A DNA stretch of 64,000 nucleotides, taken from NCBI RefSeq assembly GCF_031181385.1, contig NZ_JAPSKV010000006.1, positions 153,622-217,621 on the forward strand, given 5' to 3'. A program made the translations under genes and the position numbers. Positions 20,795-29,755 of the stretch are shown in pieces. Positions within the stretch are counted from its first letter, which is position 1, and each line of letters begins with the position of its first letter. The notes under the pieces were generated by a model that was not told the DNA's origin, ran no database searches, and saw only the letters and a program-made list of their open reading frames with translations. The stretch is from Fredinandcohnia onubensis. Lineage in GTDB: Bacteria; Bacillota; Bacilli; Bacillales; Bacillaceae_L.

Positions 20795-22336
20795 ATGGAT
20801 AATCGTCCACAGTGGGGGACACGGGCAGGATTCGTAATGGCTGCAATCGGTTCTGCGGTTGGTTTAGGTAATATATGGAGATTTCCATATGTTGCTTATG
20901 AAAATGGAGGAGGCGCATTCTTTCTACCGTACCTATTTGCGATTTTAACAGCTGGAATACCAATCCTAATTCTAGAATTTACAATCGGACAAAAGTTTAG
21001 AGGATCAGCACCTTTGTCATTTTTCCGTTTAAATAAAAAGTTAGAATGGCTTGGGTGGTGGCAGGTATTAATTTCTTTCGTAATTGCCACCTATTATGCA
21101 GTCATTATCGCATGGGCAATTTCGTATACTTTCTTCTCATTTAATAAAGCATGGGGAGAAGATACAGGAGGATTCCTATTCTCTAAATACTTGCATTTAG
21201 CTGAAACTCCTGGAGACATAGGAGCACCAGTACTTGGGGTTTTTGGACCTTTAGTTGTTGTTTGGGCAATTACACTATTTATTCTATTTAAAGGCGTGAA
21301 GAAGGGGATTGAAAAAGCAAATAAAATTTTCATTCCTACACTATTAGTTATTTTTACAATTATCGTTATTCGTGCAGTAACACTTGAAGGAGCAAGTACG
21401 GGACTAAATTCATTCTTCCAACCTAACTGGGATAAGATCATGTCTGGAGAGGTTTGGGTAGCGGCATACGGACACATTTTCTTTAGTTTATCAATTGGTT
21501 TTGCAATTATGATTACTTATGCAAGTTATTTACCTAAAAAGTCCGATGTAGTAAACAATGCATTTATTACCGGTTTTGCGAACTCAGGTTTTGAACTGTT
21601 AGCAGGTATAGGGGTATTCGCTGCATTAGGCTTTATGGCAGCGCAAGCGAACGTACCTGTAGAAGAAGTAGCAAGTGCAGGGGTAGGTCTAGCATTTGCG
21701 GTCTTCCCGCAAATTATTAACCAAATGCCATTTGGTGAATTTTTCGGAGCGCTTTTCTTTTTATCGTTAGTATTTGCCGGATTAACATCACTTATTTCGA
21801 TTTGTGAAGTGTTCATTGCTGCAGTTCAGGACAAATTTAATCTTACACGTAACAAGGCAGTTATATATGGTGCAGGGTTAGCATCACTTATTTCAATCCT
21901 ATACTCTACAAATGGAGGCTTATACTTCCTAGATGTAGTTGACTATTTCATTAACCAATTTGGTATTGCTGTTGCCGGATTAGTTGAAGTAATACTTATT
22001 GCTTGGGTATTCAAGCAAATGAATCCATTACAAGCACACGCAAATGCAATCTCGGATATTCGTGCAGGTGGATGGTGGAAGATTTGTTTAGGCGTAATAA
22101 CACCAGTCGTTTTAGGATATATGATGTTTGATTTATTCAAACAAAATATCCTTCAACAATTTGATAATGCAACTGGAAACTATGAAGGGTATGCAACTTC
22201 ATTTATACTCTTCCCAGGGGTTTTCATTGCAGCAGGAGTCATTATACTAGGAATTGTGTTCTCACTTAAAAAGTGGGGTAGTGCAGCTTTAAATGACAAC
22301 TATTCTTCTGGTAGTGACAAGGAGGTAGGACTATGA
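20795..22336 (+). CDS. NSS-family Na+-dependent amino-acid transporter
   Basis: Neurotransmitter:sodium symporter family member (513 residues), about twelve membrane segments, LeuT fold. The N-terminal signature is RAGFVMAAIGSAVGLGNIWRFPY-like, residues 7-29 (GSAVGLGN plus WRFPY). It imports an amino acid with Na+. The specificity is not readable, but a partner small protein follows directly, as in methionine/alanine importers of the MetP-MetS type. ATG at 20795 follows GGGGAGG. The open frame begins at a TTG six bases earlier. Stop overlaps the next start (ATGA). Confidence 0.9.
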   Translation: MDNRPQWGTRAGFVMAAIGSAVGLGNIWRFPYVAYENGGGAFFLPYLFAILTAGIPILILEFTIGQKFRGSAPLSFFRLNKKLEWLGWWQVLISFVIATYYAVIIAWAISYTFFSFNKAWGEDTGGFLFSKYLHLAETPGDIGAPVLGVFGPLVVVWAITLFILFKGVKKGIEKANKIFIPTLLVIFTIIVIRAVTLEGASTGLNSFFQPNWDKIMSGEVWVAAYGHIFFSLSIGFAIMITYASYLPKKSDVVNNAFITGFANSGFELLAGIGVFAALGFMAAQANVPVEEVASAGVGLAFAVFPQIINQMPFGEFFGALFFLSLVFAGLTSLISICEVFIAAVQDKFNLTRNKAVIYGAGLASLISILYSTNGGLYFLDVVDYFINQFGIAVAGLVEVILIAWVFKQMNPLQAHANAISDIRAGGWWKICLGVITPVVLGYMMFDLFKQNILQQFDNATGNYEGYATSFILFPGVFIAAGVIILGIVFSLKKWGSAALNDNYSSGSDKEVGL

Positions 22337-22446
22337 CCGGTGGTGCAATTGCTATGATGATCGTTGGGATGGTTATCTTATGGGGAGGTCTAGCAGCAAG
22401 TATTGCACATGCTGCAAAAAAGGCTAAACAGGCGAAACAAGGTTAA
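22333..22446 (+). CDS. MetS-type small subunit of the NSS transporter
   Basis: A 37-residue protein starting at the ATG that overlaps the stop of the NSS transporter (ATGA) and preceded by AAGGAGGTAGG. It has one hydrophobic segment (about residues 4-26, AIAMMIVGMVILWGGLAASI) and a lysine-rich tail ending KKAKQAKQG. This is the pattern of the tiny subunit found next to NSS methionine/alanine importers such as C. glutamicum MetS. It would sit in the membrane beside the transporter. It is too short for most gene finders. Confidence 0.8.
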   Translation: MTGGAIAMMIVGMVILWGGLAASIAHAAKKAKQAKQG

Positions 22447-22490
22447 AGAAAGAAATAAATATAAAAAGAGGGTCTAAAAGAGAACGGAAA

Positions 22491-22529
22491 AAAGGCTGTG
22501 GTAACCAATGACCACAGCCTTTCATTTTA
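22491..22529. terminator. Bidirectional terminator between NSS operon and lytH
   Basis: AAAGGCTGTGGT pairs with ACCACAGCCTTT over an 8-base loop, with T-rich sequence on both outer sides. Confidence 0.88.
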
Positions 22530-23522
22530 TTTGCGTTTTTTTGACTGTCTTTCTGATCGTTCCCAAGCCCGAAGATGTGGATATGGATCAAAGGACCATT
22601 CTGTATATCCATTGTCTTTGTACATTCCGTAGTGAAGATGTGGAGGGAACTTTCCGGCAGTTCCTGGTGGTCCATAGCCAGAACTTCCAACAGAGCCAAT
22701 CACTGTACCGGGCTCAACAACCTGCCCGATTGCAATGTCCTTTGCAAATCCATTTAAGTGGGCAAAGTAATGGTACGTATTATTTACGTCGCGGATTCCG
22801 ATACGCCATCCACCAAATCGGTTCCAACCTTTCATTTCGATAATCCCATATGAGGTTGCCCTTACTGGTGTTCCGTAGCTTGCAAAGATGTCAGTACCTT
22901 CATGCATTCTACGACCTCCCCAGCCACGCGCATCTCCCCAAGTATTTTTATAGCTGTGATTATAGCCAAGAGGAACAGGAAAGGCGTGTTTATCTAAATC
23001 AAGTGTGCCATATGTTGAATAGATTTTTGCGATTCCCGTAATCAGTGAAACGGATTTGTCCCGTTTGTAATAATCCCATAAACCGATCTTGATATTATCA
23101 GGATCAGTTCCGTACGCTAAAATTTGCTCGGAAATTGTAAGTAGGATATCCTCATCATTTGTTTGATCGGCAACACCATCCCCGTTGCCATCAAGACCAA
23201 TTCCTCCAAAGAGCTGAATGCTATATGGATTCGAATCATTTGGATTTGGGTTTAAAGCCCCCGCCCAAGACTCAGGTTTAATATAAATTCCAATTAACCC
23301 AGTTTCTTTCGGAATATCCTTTCGGGCACGACGGATGCTTCTTTCATACTGGTCAATAGCCGCATAATAGTACCAAGGAATTTGTGTTACTGTTTCCATC
23401 TTTGTATAGAGGTTCATTCGTTCCTGAAAAACTTTTTGTTGATCCTCATTTGCACTTGCATCCAAAGGCATACACGTAAAAAGTAAGCAAATAACAACTA
23501 CTATACCAAGTTTTATGTTCAC
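22527..23522 (-). CDS. lytH: LytH-type M23 endopeptidase (L-Ala-D-Glu peptidase)
   Basis: Secreted LytM/M23 zinc peptidase of 331 residues, called LytH (YunA) from family and position beside lipA and yunB. In B. subtilis LytH trims spore-cortex stem peptides to single L-alanine and is SigK-controlled. An N-terminal signal segment (VNIKLGIVVVICLLF) ends near ASA. The C-terminal third carries the zinc motifs HEGTDIF and HLHYG. The frame reaches 23555, but the GTG at 23522 follows AAGGAGA and gives a normal signal peptide. Confidence 0.88.
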   Translation of the reverse strand: MNIKLGIVVVICLLFTCMPLDASANEDQQKVFQERMNLYTKMETVTQIPWYYYAAIDQYERSIRRARKDIPKETGLIGIYIKPESWAGALNPNPNDSNPYSIQLFGGIGLDGNGDGVADQTNDEDILLTISEQILAYGTDPDNIKIGLWDYYKRDKSVSLITGIAKIYSTYGTLDLDKHAFPVPLGYNHSYKNTWGDARGWGGRRMHEGTDIFASYGTPVRATSYGIIEMKGWNRFGGWRIGIRDVNNTYHYFAHLNGFAKDIAIGQVVEPGTVIGSVGSSGYGPPGTAGKFPPHLHYGMYKDNGYTEWSFDPYPHLRAWERSERQSKKRK

Positions 23523-23776
23523 GCATGCAAATCTCCTTTCACAAAAATAACACAAGCATGTATTGTTCTTAAAAGCATCTATAGGTATTTAAAAGAGGAA
23601 TTTGTGTAATTGAAATTAAATAAAAAGAAGTACTCTTCCCTGTTAGTTTGTTAAATAATCTCACTTTCATAATCACTAATTGTTGGAAGCTAAATAATAC
23701 AAATAAATCGAATACTTGGATTCTTAAAGAAGTTAGGAGTATAATAGGGATAGCCTTTGCAATGGAGTGATGAAGT

Positions 23777-24676
23777 ATGTCAAAAAAACAAGAATATCTT
23801 CGAAAGCCGGAATGGCTAAAAATAAAACTGAATACGAATGAGAGCTACACAGGCTTAAAGAAAATGATGAGAGAAAAGCAATTACATACCGTTTGTGAGG
23901 AAGCAAAATGTCCTAACATTCATGAATGCTGGGCTGTAAGAAAAACAGCTACTTTTATGATTCTTGGGGATACTTGTACTCGCGCTTGTCGCTTTTGTGC
24001 GGTTAAGACTGGACTTCCAAATGAATTGGATTGGGCAGAACCAGAGCGTGTAGCTGATTCTGTAGCAATGATGGGATTAAAGCATGTTGTTATTACAACA
24101 GTTGCTCGTGACGATTTGAAGGACGGGGGAGCTGCGGTATTTGCAGAAACTGTTCGTGCAATTCGTAAAAAGAATCCATTTACATCAATTGAAGTACTAC
24201 CATCTGACATGGGTGGAGTGTACGAAAATTTAAAAACATTAATGGATGCAAAGCCCGACATTATGAACCATAATATTGAAACGGTTCGCCGTTTATCTGA
24301 CCGTGTTCGTGCACGTGCGAAATATGAACGTTCACTTGAATTTTTACGTCGTGCAAAAGAGATGAATGCAGACATCCCAACAAAATCAAGTATCATGATC
24401 GGCCTTGGCGAAACGAAGGAAGAAATCATTGAAACAATGGACGACCTTCGTGCAAACGATGTGGATATCATCACAATTGGTCAATATTTACAACCAACGA
24501 AAAAGCACTTGAAAGTTGAAAAATACTATCATCCAGATGAATTTGCAGAATTAAAAGAGATTGCATTAAGTAAAGGCTTCAGTCATTGTGAAGCTGGTCC
24601 TCTTGTACGTTCTTCTTATCATGCGGATGAGCAAGTAAATGCAGCTAAATCAAATCAACAAGTTAAACAAGCATAA
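23777..24676 (+). CDS. lipA: Lipoyl synthase
   Basis: Radical-SAM enzyme (299 residues) that inserts two sulfurs into octanoyl groups on carrier proteins such as GcvH. The auxiliary cluster ligands are Cys40, Cys45 and Cys51 ([13 protein letters not shown]) and the radical-SAM cluster ligands are Cys67, Cys71 and Cys74 (CTRACRFC). The C-terminal RSSYHA is also present. ATG after GGAGTG. Divergent from lytH, and a terminator follows at once. Confidence 0.98.
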   Translation: MSKKQEYLRKPEWLKIKLNTNESYTGLKKMMREKQLHTVCEEAKCPNIHECWAVRKTATFMILGDTCTRACRFCAVKTGLPNELDWAEPERVADSVAMMGLKHVVITTVARDDLKDGGAAVFAETVRAIRKKNPFTSIEVLPSDMGGVYENLKTLMDAKPDIMNHNIETVRRLSDRVRARAKYERSLEFLRRAKEMNADIPTKSSIMIGLGETKEEIIETMDDLRANDVDIITIGQYLQPTKKHLKVEKYYHPDEFAELKEIALSKGFSHCEAGPLVRSSYHADEQVNAAKSNQQVKQA

Positions 24677-24701
24677 AAAAAAGGGGGAATCCCCTTTTTT
24701 T
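24675..24701. terminator. Terminator between lipA and yutC
   Basis: AAAAAGGGG pairs with CCCCTTTTT around GAAT, symmetrical, so it can serve both converging genes. Confidence 0.9.
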
Positions 24702-25500
24702 AGTGCGTTCCTTTTTGCAATAATTCTCTACCGTCATCTCTCTTTTGGTCTTCATTCCCTTTATTATCGGTTGTTCGATCAATTTCAGGGTTGAATTCCA
24801 TTCCACCTTTATTTTTGATACTAGGGTTTTTGAGGAAGTCTTGGTTCTCCCTTGCCCGACGCTCATACTCGGGGTTTAGTCCACCTTCCATTTCCCCATT
24901 TTCATTTTCACCATCACTTACTTTATATCCCTGTGGTGATTTAATCATTTGTTGAATGGTAGAAGTAATAATTTGATCAACATTTCGACTGTCTGAATCA
25001 AGTCTACCGAATCGCTCAATTTGGTTCATCATGTCAGGATTATCCGAAACGTATACATGAAAGTACCTCGGAACAACTGACATTGCGGAACGTTTTACCT
25101 GGTCTGCCGTTAACATACGATCCTCAGAATCCGTATCGTATACGACAAGGACCTCTTCATCCGTTACAAGTGTACCAACATCTTTAACATTTGGAATGGT
25201 TGTACAGATTTTACTGATCAAATCTGCTACTTTTTCCCTGTCCATTGTTGGCAAATTACTGTATACATTCGCACCGCCAGGGACTGGGTTCTTTTGGTGA
25301 CGAACATAGCCAAAGTTCGTCATTTCCTTACCATCATTTTTGACACCCTTTGCATTGTAAAGCTCGTTTTGGTCAATACGATATATTGTATTTCCACTTT
25401 CATGGTTGACTCCTGCATTGTCGTCAGAAGTACCACAACCTGTTAATGCAGTTAAGGCAATTAAGCCTGAGATGATTGTGTGTTTTTTCAATCTTGACAC
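24700..25500 (-). CDS. yutC: YhcN/YlaJ-family sporulation lipoprotein YutC
   Basis: Lipoprotein of 266 residues. The signal peptide ends in lipobox LTGC (Cys22). The central region with MDREKVADLISKICTTIPNVKDVGTLVTDEEVLVVYD is the YhcN/YlaJ domain, found in spore cortex or spore membrane lipoproteins. The C-terminal 60 residues are very polar and low-complexity. The start is GTG after GAGGGG. Position next to lipA matches yutC. The role in germination or spore structure is inferred from the family. Confidence 0.82.
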   Translation of the reverse strand: MSRLKKHTIISGLIALTALTGCGTSDDNAGVNHESGNTIYRIDQNELYNAKGVKNDGKEMTNFGYVRHQKNPVPGGANVYSNLPTMDREKVADLISKICTTIPNVKDVGTLVTDEEVLVVYDTDSEDRMLTADQVKRSAMSVVPRYFHVYVSDNPDMMNQIERFGRLDSDSRNVDQIITSTIQQMIKSPQGYKVSDGENENGEMEGGLNPEYERRARENQDFLKNPSIKNKGGMEFNPEIDRTTDNKGNEDQKRDDGRELLQKGTH

Positions 25501-25616
25501 CCCCTCAGTTGTAGGGTGACCAATTCAACAAAAATTTCGCATAGTAATTGATGGATTGATTGGCTATAATGGTTATATAGTGAACATCCTGTAGTATGGG
25601 GTACGAGGTGATTAAA

Positions 25617-25892
25617 GTGATTAGCATAGGTAATACTACATATGAGCTTATTGATGAGCTAAAAGATGGATTTAATGAAGAAGCTTTTCGTGCGAGATAT
25701 AGTGATATCTTAGCGAAGTATGATTATATAGTTGGGGACTGGGGATATGAACAACTTCGCTTAAAAGGTTTTTTTGATGATAAAAACCAAAAAGCGTCAT
25801 TTGATACAAAAATAAGTACCCTTTCTGAGTATTTATACGAATATTGCAATTTCGGTTGCGCCTATTTTGTCTTAAAAAAGGTAAAAAAATAA
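25617..25892 (+). CDS. yutD: DUF1027 protein YutD
   Basis: Small soluble protein of about 91 residues, function unknown. The segment VGDWGYEQLRLKGFFDD and the cysteine pair in EYCNFGCAYFVLKK are typical of YutD (DUF1027). The frame opens at an ATG at 25596, but GAGGTGA sits in front of the GTG at 25617, so the later start is preferred with moderate certainty. Followed by a terminator. Confidence 0.78.
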   Translation: MISIGNTTYELIDELKDGFNEEAFRARYSDILAKYDYIVGDWGYEQLRLKGFFDDKNQKASFDTKISTLSEYLYEYCNFGCAYFVLKKVKK

Positions 25893-25928
25893 AGTACAGG
25901 CTAACTCATCTGCCTGTACTTATATTAT
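25891..25928. terminator. Terminator after yutD
   Basis: Perfect 10-bp stem AAGTACAGGC/GCCTGTACTT. Moderate T-rich tail. Confidence 0.8.
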
Positions 25929-25944
25929 GGCTTGAACCATCATT

Positions 25945-26232
25945 TTAGTCATAGGGTGGTTCGGCATTTTCATCCTTGTCATCATGTGTGGGATGAGCCC
26001 CAGGGAATTGTCTTGGAGTATCCTGGTGAAGTGATTTGAACTCATAGTTAAAGTTGCTATAGGTTCGTTGTCCTTCTTTCCACGGTGTGCTTTTGTTCTC
26101 TACAGGCGTATCCTTACCGCGCGGTGTCCCATAAGGCCCTTCCGGATATTCCTCAAAGGTTAAGAAATTTCTCATCGTCTCCACATTTGAAAAATCGGTG
26201 TACTTTTTTTCTTCCTTGTCTTTATCTGCCAC
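25945..26232 (-). CDS. Small acidic cytosolic protein, unknown
   Basis: A hydrophilic 95-residue protein with no membrane segment. It is rich in Pro, Gly and acidic residues (TPEE-like FEEYPEGPYGTPRGKDTP in the middle, HDDKDENAEPPYD tail) and probably largely disordered. It looks like a conserved Bacillaceae small cytosolic protein, but I cannot assign a function. The ATG follows AGGTGT. The gene upstream of it on the same strand ends 55 bp away. Confidence 0.7.
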   Translation of the reverse strand: MADKDKEEKKYTDFSNVETMRNFLTFEEYPEGPYGTPRGKDTPVENKSTPWKEGQRTYSNFNYEFKSLHQDTPRQFPGAHPTHDDKDENAEPPYD

Positions 26233-26287
26233 CTGAAAAACACCTCACTTCTTACTTCTAGTGTTTTCGTAGCATTACGTAATTATG

Positions 26288-26554
26288 TTAGACAATTTCA
26301 TACAGAAAAGAACGCAATTCCTCTGCTTCCTCTTCAGACAGCTGATAAGCATGTTCAATATAGCCGGGCTCATCTAGGTCATCTCTGCCGATAATTGCAA
26401 AGCGATTGCTCAAAATATTTAGAACAATATGCTTGCCATAATAACGGTCAGATTTGACAACAGCTAAGTCGTAACGCTGGTGTTCCCCCATAAAGCTTAC
26501 AAACCGTGTTTGTGTGTCAATTGTATCGTCATATAAGAAAAAACGTTCAGACAT
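26288..26554 (-). CDS. Small protein, probably DUF3055 family
   Basis: An 88-residue soluble protein starting MSERFFLYDDT and ending in an acidic helix (SEEEAEELRSFLYEIV). The length and the segment RFVSFMGEHQRYDLAVV suggest the DUF3055 family of Bacillota, whose function is unknown. Naming is by recollection and should be checked. ATG after AAGGAGAG. It may form a unit with the 95-residue protein gene downstream. Confidence 0.75.
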   Translation of the reverse strand: MSERFFLYDDTIDTQTRFVSFMGEHQRYDLAVVKSDRYYGKHIVLNILSNRFAIIGRDDLDEPGYIEHAYQLSEEEAEELRSFLYEIV

Positions 26555-26658
26555 AATGGATTCTCTCCTTCTAAGAAACAGTCATTTACACTTATCATAA
26601 CAAAGGTATACGAATTAGAAAACGAAATTATATAGATGCAATGAATGAGGGGCACAAC

Positions 26659-26715
26659 ATGAATGATGATAAACTTTATGGTAAAATAATGTGGTATATA
26701 AAAGATGGTAGGTAA
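26659..26715 (+). CDS. Possible 18-residue ORF upstream of yutE
   Basis: ATG at 26659 is preceded by GAGGGG at ideal spacing and reads MNDDKLYGKIMWYIKDGR. It ends 24 bp before the yutE start. It may be a leader peptide, a microprotein or chance. Confidence 0.25.
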   Translation: MNDDKLYGKIMWYIKDGR

Positions 26716-26739
26716 AGATTATAAATTGAAGGTGATACT

Positions 26740-27177
26740 ATGTATTTTGTTGACCGGGAAAAGATTGAAAAAACCCTTCTTTTTTACGAAGAGAATTTAA
26801 ACTTAATTGAAGCAAATTCAAATTGGACAAGCGTGGTCGAAAAGAAAGCGTTAGAGAGAATCTCTCATCTTACAATTGAGGCAATTTTAGATGTTGGGAA
26901 TTCGATGATTGACGGCTTTATTATGCGTGATCCAGGTAGCTATGAGGATATCATTGATATACTTGAGGATGAAAAAGTCGTGACAACTGGAGTAGCGAAT
27001 GAACTTAAAGAAATTATCCGATTTCGAAAAGTGATTGTTCAAGATTATCTTGAGATTAATCATACTGAATTAATCTCAAGCCTCCAAAATAATAAAGAAA
27101 GTCTTGCAAGTTTTCCACAAGCGGTACGATCTTATCTTGAAAATGAATTAGGACCGGTTTCAGCATTTAAAAATTAA
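26740..27177 (+). CDS. yutE: HepT-like (DUF86) protein YutE
   Basis: All-helical protein of 145 residues in the DUF86/HepT family. True HepT toxins are RNases with an R-x(4-6)-H motif plus Tyr and are paired with a MNT nucleotidyltransferase antitoxin. Here the matching region reads RFRKVIVQDYLEI (94-106), with Gln101 where the catalytic His is expected, and no MNT gene is adjacent. It is therefore probably not an active toxin. It is close to yutF (18 bp), matching B. subtilis yutE-yutF, and its role is unknown. Confidence 0.82.
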   Translation: MYFVDREKIEKTLLFYEENLNLIEANSNWTSVVEKKALERISHLTIEAILDVGNSMIDGFIMRDPGSYEDIIDILEDEKVVTTGVANELKEIIRFRKVIVQDYLEINHTELISSLQNNKESLASFPQAVRSYLENELGPVSAFKN

Positions 27178-27195
27178 AAAAAGGTGATAATAGTA

Positions 27196-27966
27196 GTGAA
27201 AACATACAAAGGATACTTATTTGACTTAGACGGTACCATGTACCGAGGAACAGAGCGTATTACTGAAGCATGTGATTTTGTAAATAAATTAAATCAAAAG
27301 CAAATTCCATATTTATTTGTTACGAATAATTCATCTAGAACACCCGAACAGGTGGCAGTTAAACTTCGTGACTTTGATATTGCGTGTACAGCAGACCAGG
27401 TTTTCACCACTAGTCAAGCAACGGCAAATTATATGTATGATATGAAACCAGGAGCAAGTGTATATGTAATTGGTGAAGATGGTATCTACCAAGCATTAGA
27501 GGAAAAAGGCTTTACATTTCAAGAGGAAAACCCGGATTTTGTGGTTTGTGGAATAGACCGTTCCCTTACATATGAAAAATTCGCCATTGCTTGTTTAGCA
27601 GTACGTAATGGTGCCACCTTTATTTCAACGAATGGTGATATCGCTATTCCAACTGAGCGTGGGCTTTTACCAGGGAATGGTTCATTAACTTCGGTGATCA
27701 CTGTTTCAACAACAGTAAAACCCACATTTATTGGGAAGCCGGAAAAAATCATCATGGAGCAAGCGCAAAAGCAACTAGGGATTCCAAAAGAGGATACCAT
27801 TATGATTGGTGATTATTATGATACCGATATTATGGCAGGTATGAATGCAGGTATCGATACATTGCTTGTCCATACAGGTGTTACAACCCCTGAACTACTA
27901 AAAGGATATGACCGTCCTCCTACCTACGCAATCCATAGCTTAAAGGAATGGATGGATCGAATTTAA
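27196..27966 (+). CDS. yutF: HAD-superfamily phosphatase YutF (NagD-like)
   Basis: Class IIA HAD phosphatase (256 residues) of the NagD/p-nitrophenylphosphatase type, cytoplasmic. Motif I is DLDGTM (Asp10, Asp12), motif II is in VTNNSSRTP, the lysine motif is IGKPEKIIMEQA, and motif III is MIGDYYDTDI near residue 205. Natural substrates are probably sugar or nucleotide phosphates. A GTG at 27184 overlaps the AAGGTGATAA site itself, so the GTG at 27196 is chosen, which also matches the usual 256-residue length. Confidence 0.88.
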   Translation: MKTYKGYLFDLDGTMYRGTERITEACDFVNKLNQKQIPYLFVTNNSSRTPEQVAVKLRDFDIACTADQVFTTSQATANYMYDMKPGASVYVIGEDGIYQALEEKGFTFQEENPDFVVCGIDRSLTYEKFAIACLAVRNGATFISTNGDIAIPTERGLLPGNGSLTSVITVSTTVKPTFIGKPEKIIMEQAQKQLGIPKEDTIMIGDYYDTDIMAGMNAGIDTLLVHTGVTTPELLKGYDRPPTYAIHSLKEWMDRI

Positions 27967-27992
27967 AAACGCTCAATTTGAGCGTTTTTTCT
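27967..27992 (+). terminator. Terminator of yutEF
   Basis: AAACGCTC pairs with GAGCGTTT around AATTT, then six T. Confidence 0.92.
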
Positions 27993-28020
27993 ATGGACAA
28001 AATCGGAATATAATCCAATA

Positions 28021-28056
28021 AAAAAAGACCAAATCGCTTGGATTTGATCTTTTTTA
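28021..28056 (-). terminator. Terminator of yutG
   Basis: On the minus strand AAAAAGATCAAATC pairs with GATTTGGTCTTTTT (one mismatch), continuing in T. Confidence 0.8.
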
Positions 28057-28059
28057 TCC

Positions 28060-28560
28060 TTATTCTACGTTTGCAGCTCTATGTGCTAAACGACTTGATG
28101 CTGCGGCTGCAATTGCGCCCACAATATCATCTAAAAATGTATGACATTCCCCAGTTGATTTATCGTTAAGGCGTTCTAATATACCAGGTTTTTTCTTATC
28201 AATGTATCCGTAGTTTGTAAATCCGATTGAGCCGTAAACGTTCACAATTGAAAAGGCAAGAATTTCATCTACTCCATAAAGTCCTTCGTCAACTTTGATT
28301 GTTGATAGTAGTGGCTCCTCAAGTAAGCCTTTCTCAGCAAGTTTATCTAATTGAATCCCAGTTAACACTGCATTTTGGATTTCACGCTTTGTTAATACGC
28401 GGTCAACATTATGAATACATTCTTCCATTTTTAAATCTGGGTGATATTTACTTTGGAGATAATACACCAACTCCGCAATATCCTGAATAGTGACGCCTCT
28501 TTCCTCTAGCCACTTTCTGGCAGTTTTTTCAATCTCATTCATTTTATTTTCTTGACTCAT
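28060..28560 (-). CDS. yutG: Phosphatidylglycerophosphatase A-like protein YutG
   Basis: Protein of 166 residues in the PgpA/LtrC family, called YutG by position. The C-terminal segment (ECHTFLDDIVGAIAAAASSRLAHRA) and YGSIGFTNYGYIDKKKPG match the family. PgpA dephosphorylates phosphatidylglycerol phosphate at the membrane. This Bacillus branch has few hydrophobic segments, so catalysis here is inferred. A GTG at 28569 also opens the frame, but it lies within the AGGTGA site, so the ATG at 28560 was chosen. Confidence 0.8.
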   Translation of the reverse strand: MSQENKMNEIEKTARKWLEERGVTIQDIAELVYYLQSKYHPDLKMEECIHNVDRVLTKREIQNAVLTGIQLDKLAEKGLLEEPLLSTIKVDEGLYGVDEILAFSIVNVYGSIGFTNYGYIDKKKPGILERLNDKSTGECHTFLDDIVGAIAAAASSRLAHRAANVE

Positions 28561-28704
28561 CTTGTTCACCTAATTTCTTTTGATTTCAAAATAATTTTTA
28601 CTAATATTTCCTAGTTTACCACAAGTAATGAAGTTTTGTTTCATATAGATGTTTTATACACATCAATACGTAGTTTTAATAGTATGAGCGGGGAGCGATG
28701 TTTT

Positions 28705-29709
28705 ATGAAAGAAACACTCTTGGAGCAATACAAATTAAAAGTGGATCAATCTGTAAAAGTATTCGGCTATGAAGCGATCATCTATCGAAATATAGTATAT
28801 TGTATTGTGCCAATCTCAAATTTGGAACAAGAAGAACTGTTTGAAATTAAACATCTTAGTGATTATATGATTCAAAAGGGAGATATTCGTGTCGGCTCCA
28901 TATTACCTACTACAGATGGAAAGTTAAGCACCATTATCAATGACGGGGAAGTAGTTATTATTAGATGTCCAGTATATAGCCATAGGGTTTCCAATTCATT
29001 AGGGTATGAGTTGGCACGGTTTCATAAACGAGGCAGAAGCTTTCCCTATCAAGTAAAGAAGGTTAATCGAATCGGACAGTGGAAAATCTTATGGGAAAAA
29101 AGATTGGATCAAATGGAGCTGTTCTGGAGGGAAAAGGTAAAGCAACATCCGCAAAACGAGTTTGAAACCTTATTTGTCGAAGCTTTTCCATATTATATAG
29201 GCTTAACAGAAAATGCAATCCAGTATCTTGTTGATACAGAAATAGATGAAACCCCTTCTGCAGTCGATTCGGCCACGATATGTCACCATCGTTTTACGGA
29301 AAATTCTTGGGATCGGAATTCATATACGAAGCTACCTACGGATTGGGTTTTTGACCATTATACAAGGGACCTCGCAGAATTTATTCGGGACCAATATGTT
29401 AATGGAGAATCAAGACAAAACGGGCAAATCGTACATTTTTTGAAGGAATATGAGCGGGTCAGCCCACTTTCTGCATTCTCCTGGAGACTTCTATATGCAC
29501 GCCTTTTATTTCCACTTCATTTTTTTGAGTGTATTGAAGGTTTTTATATGACAGGTTCAGAGATACAAATGGAAAGGCAGTGTAAAAGATTAGAATCCAT
29601 TCTGAAGCATTCCAGTGAACATGAGCACTTTTTAGCAACCTTTTTATCAAGTGTAGGAGTAGAAGAAAAAAGACTAACAATTCCAACTATCAGCTGGCTT
29701 CAAAAATAA
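28705..29709 (+). CDS. yutH: Spore coat protein YutH (kinase-like)
   Basis: A 334-residue protein with a degenerate protein-kinase-like fold of the CotS/YutH spore-coat group. Indications are LGYELARFHKRGR (near 105-117) and the C-terminal helical region ARLLFPLHFFECIEGFY. In B. subtilis YutH is a coat component made in the mother cell under SigE. No kinase catalytic HxDxxxxN motif is evident. The frame is open from 28636, but the ATG at 28705 follows GGGGAGCGA. Confidence 0.82.
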   Translation: MKETLLEQYKLKVDQSVKVFGYEAIIYRNIVYCIVPISNLEQEELFEIKHLSDYMIQKGDIRVGSILPTTDGKLSTIINDGEVVIIRCPVYSHRVSNSLGYELARFHKRGRSFPYQVKKVNRIGQWKILWEKRLDQMELFWREKVKQHPQNEFETLFVEAFPYYIGLTENAIQYLVDTEIDETPSAVDSATICHHRFTENSWDRNSYTKLPTDWVFDHYTRDLAEFIRDQYVNGESRQNGQIVHFLKEYERVSPLSAFSWRLLYARLLFPLHFFECIEGFYMTGSEIQMERQCKRLESILKHSSEHEHFLATFLSSVGVEEKRLTIPTISWLQK

Positions 29710-29755
29710 AAATGTATGGTACTATAGAGAAAGATATATTTTTTAGAGGTGAAAC

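Noticed and set aside
22850..23041. Plus-strand frame opposite lytH
   Set aside because: Antisense shadow of the M23 peptidase gene, with no ribosome-binding site.
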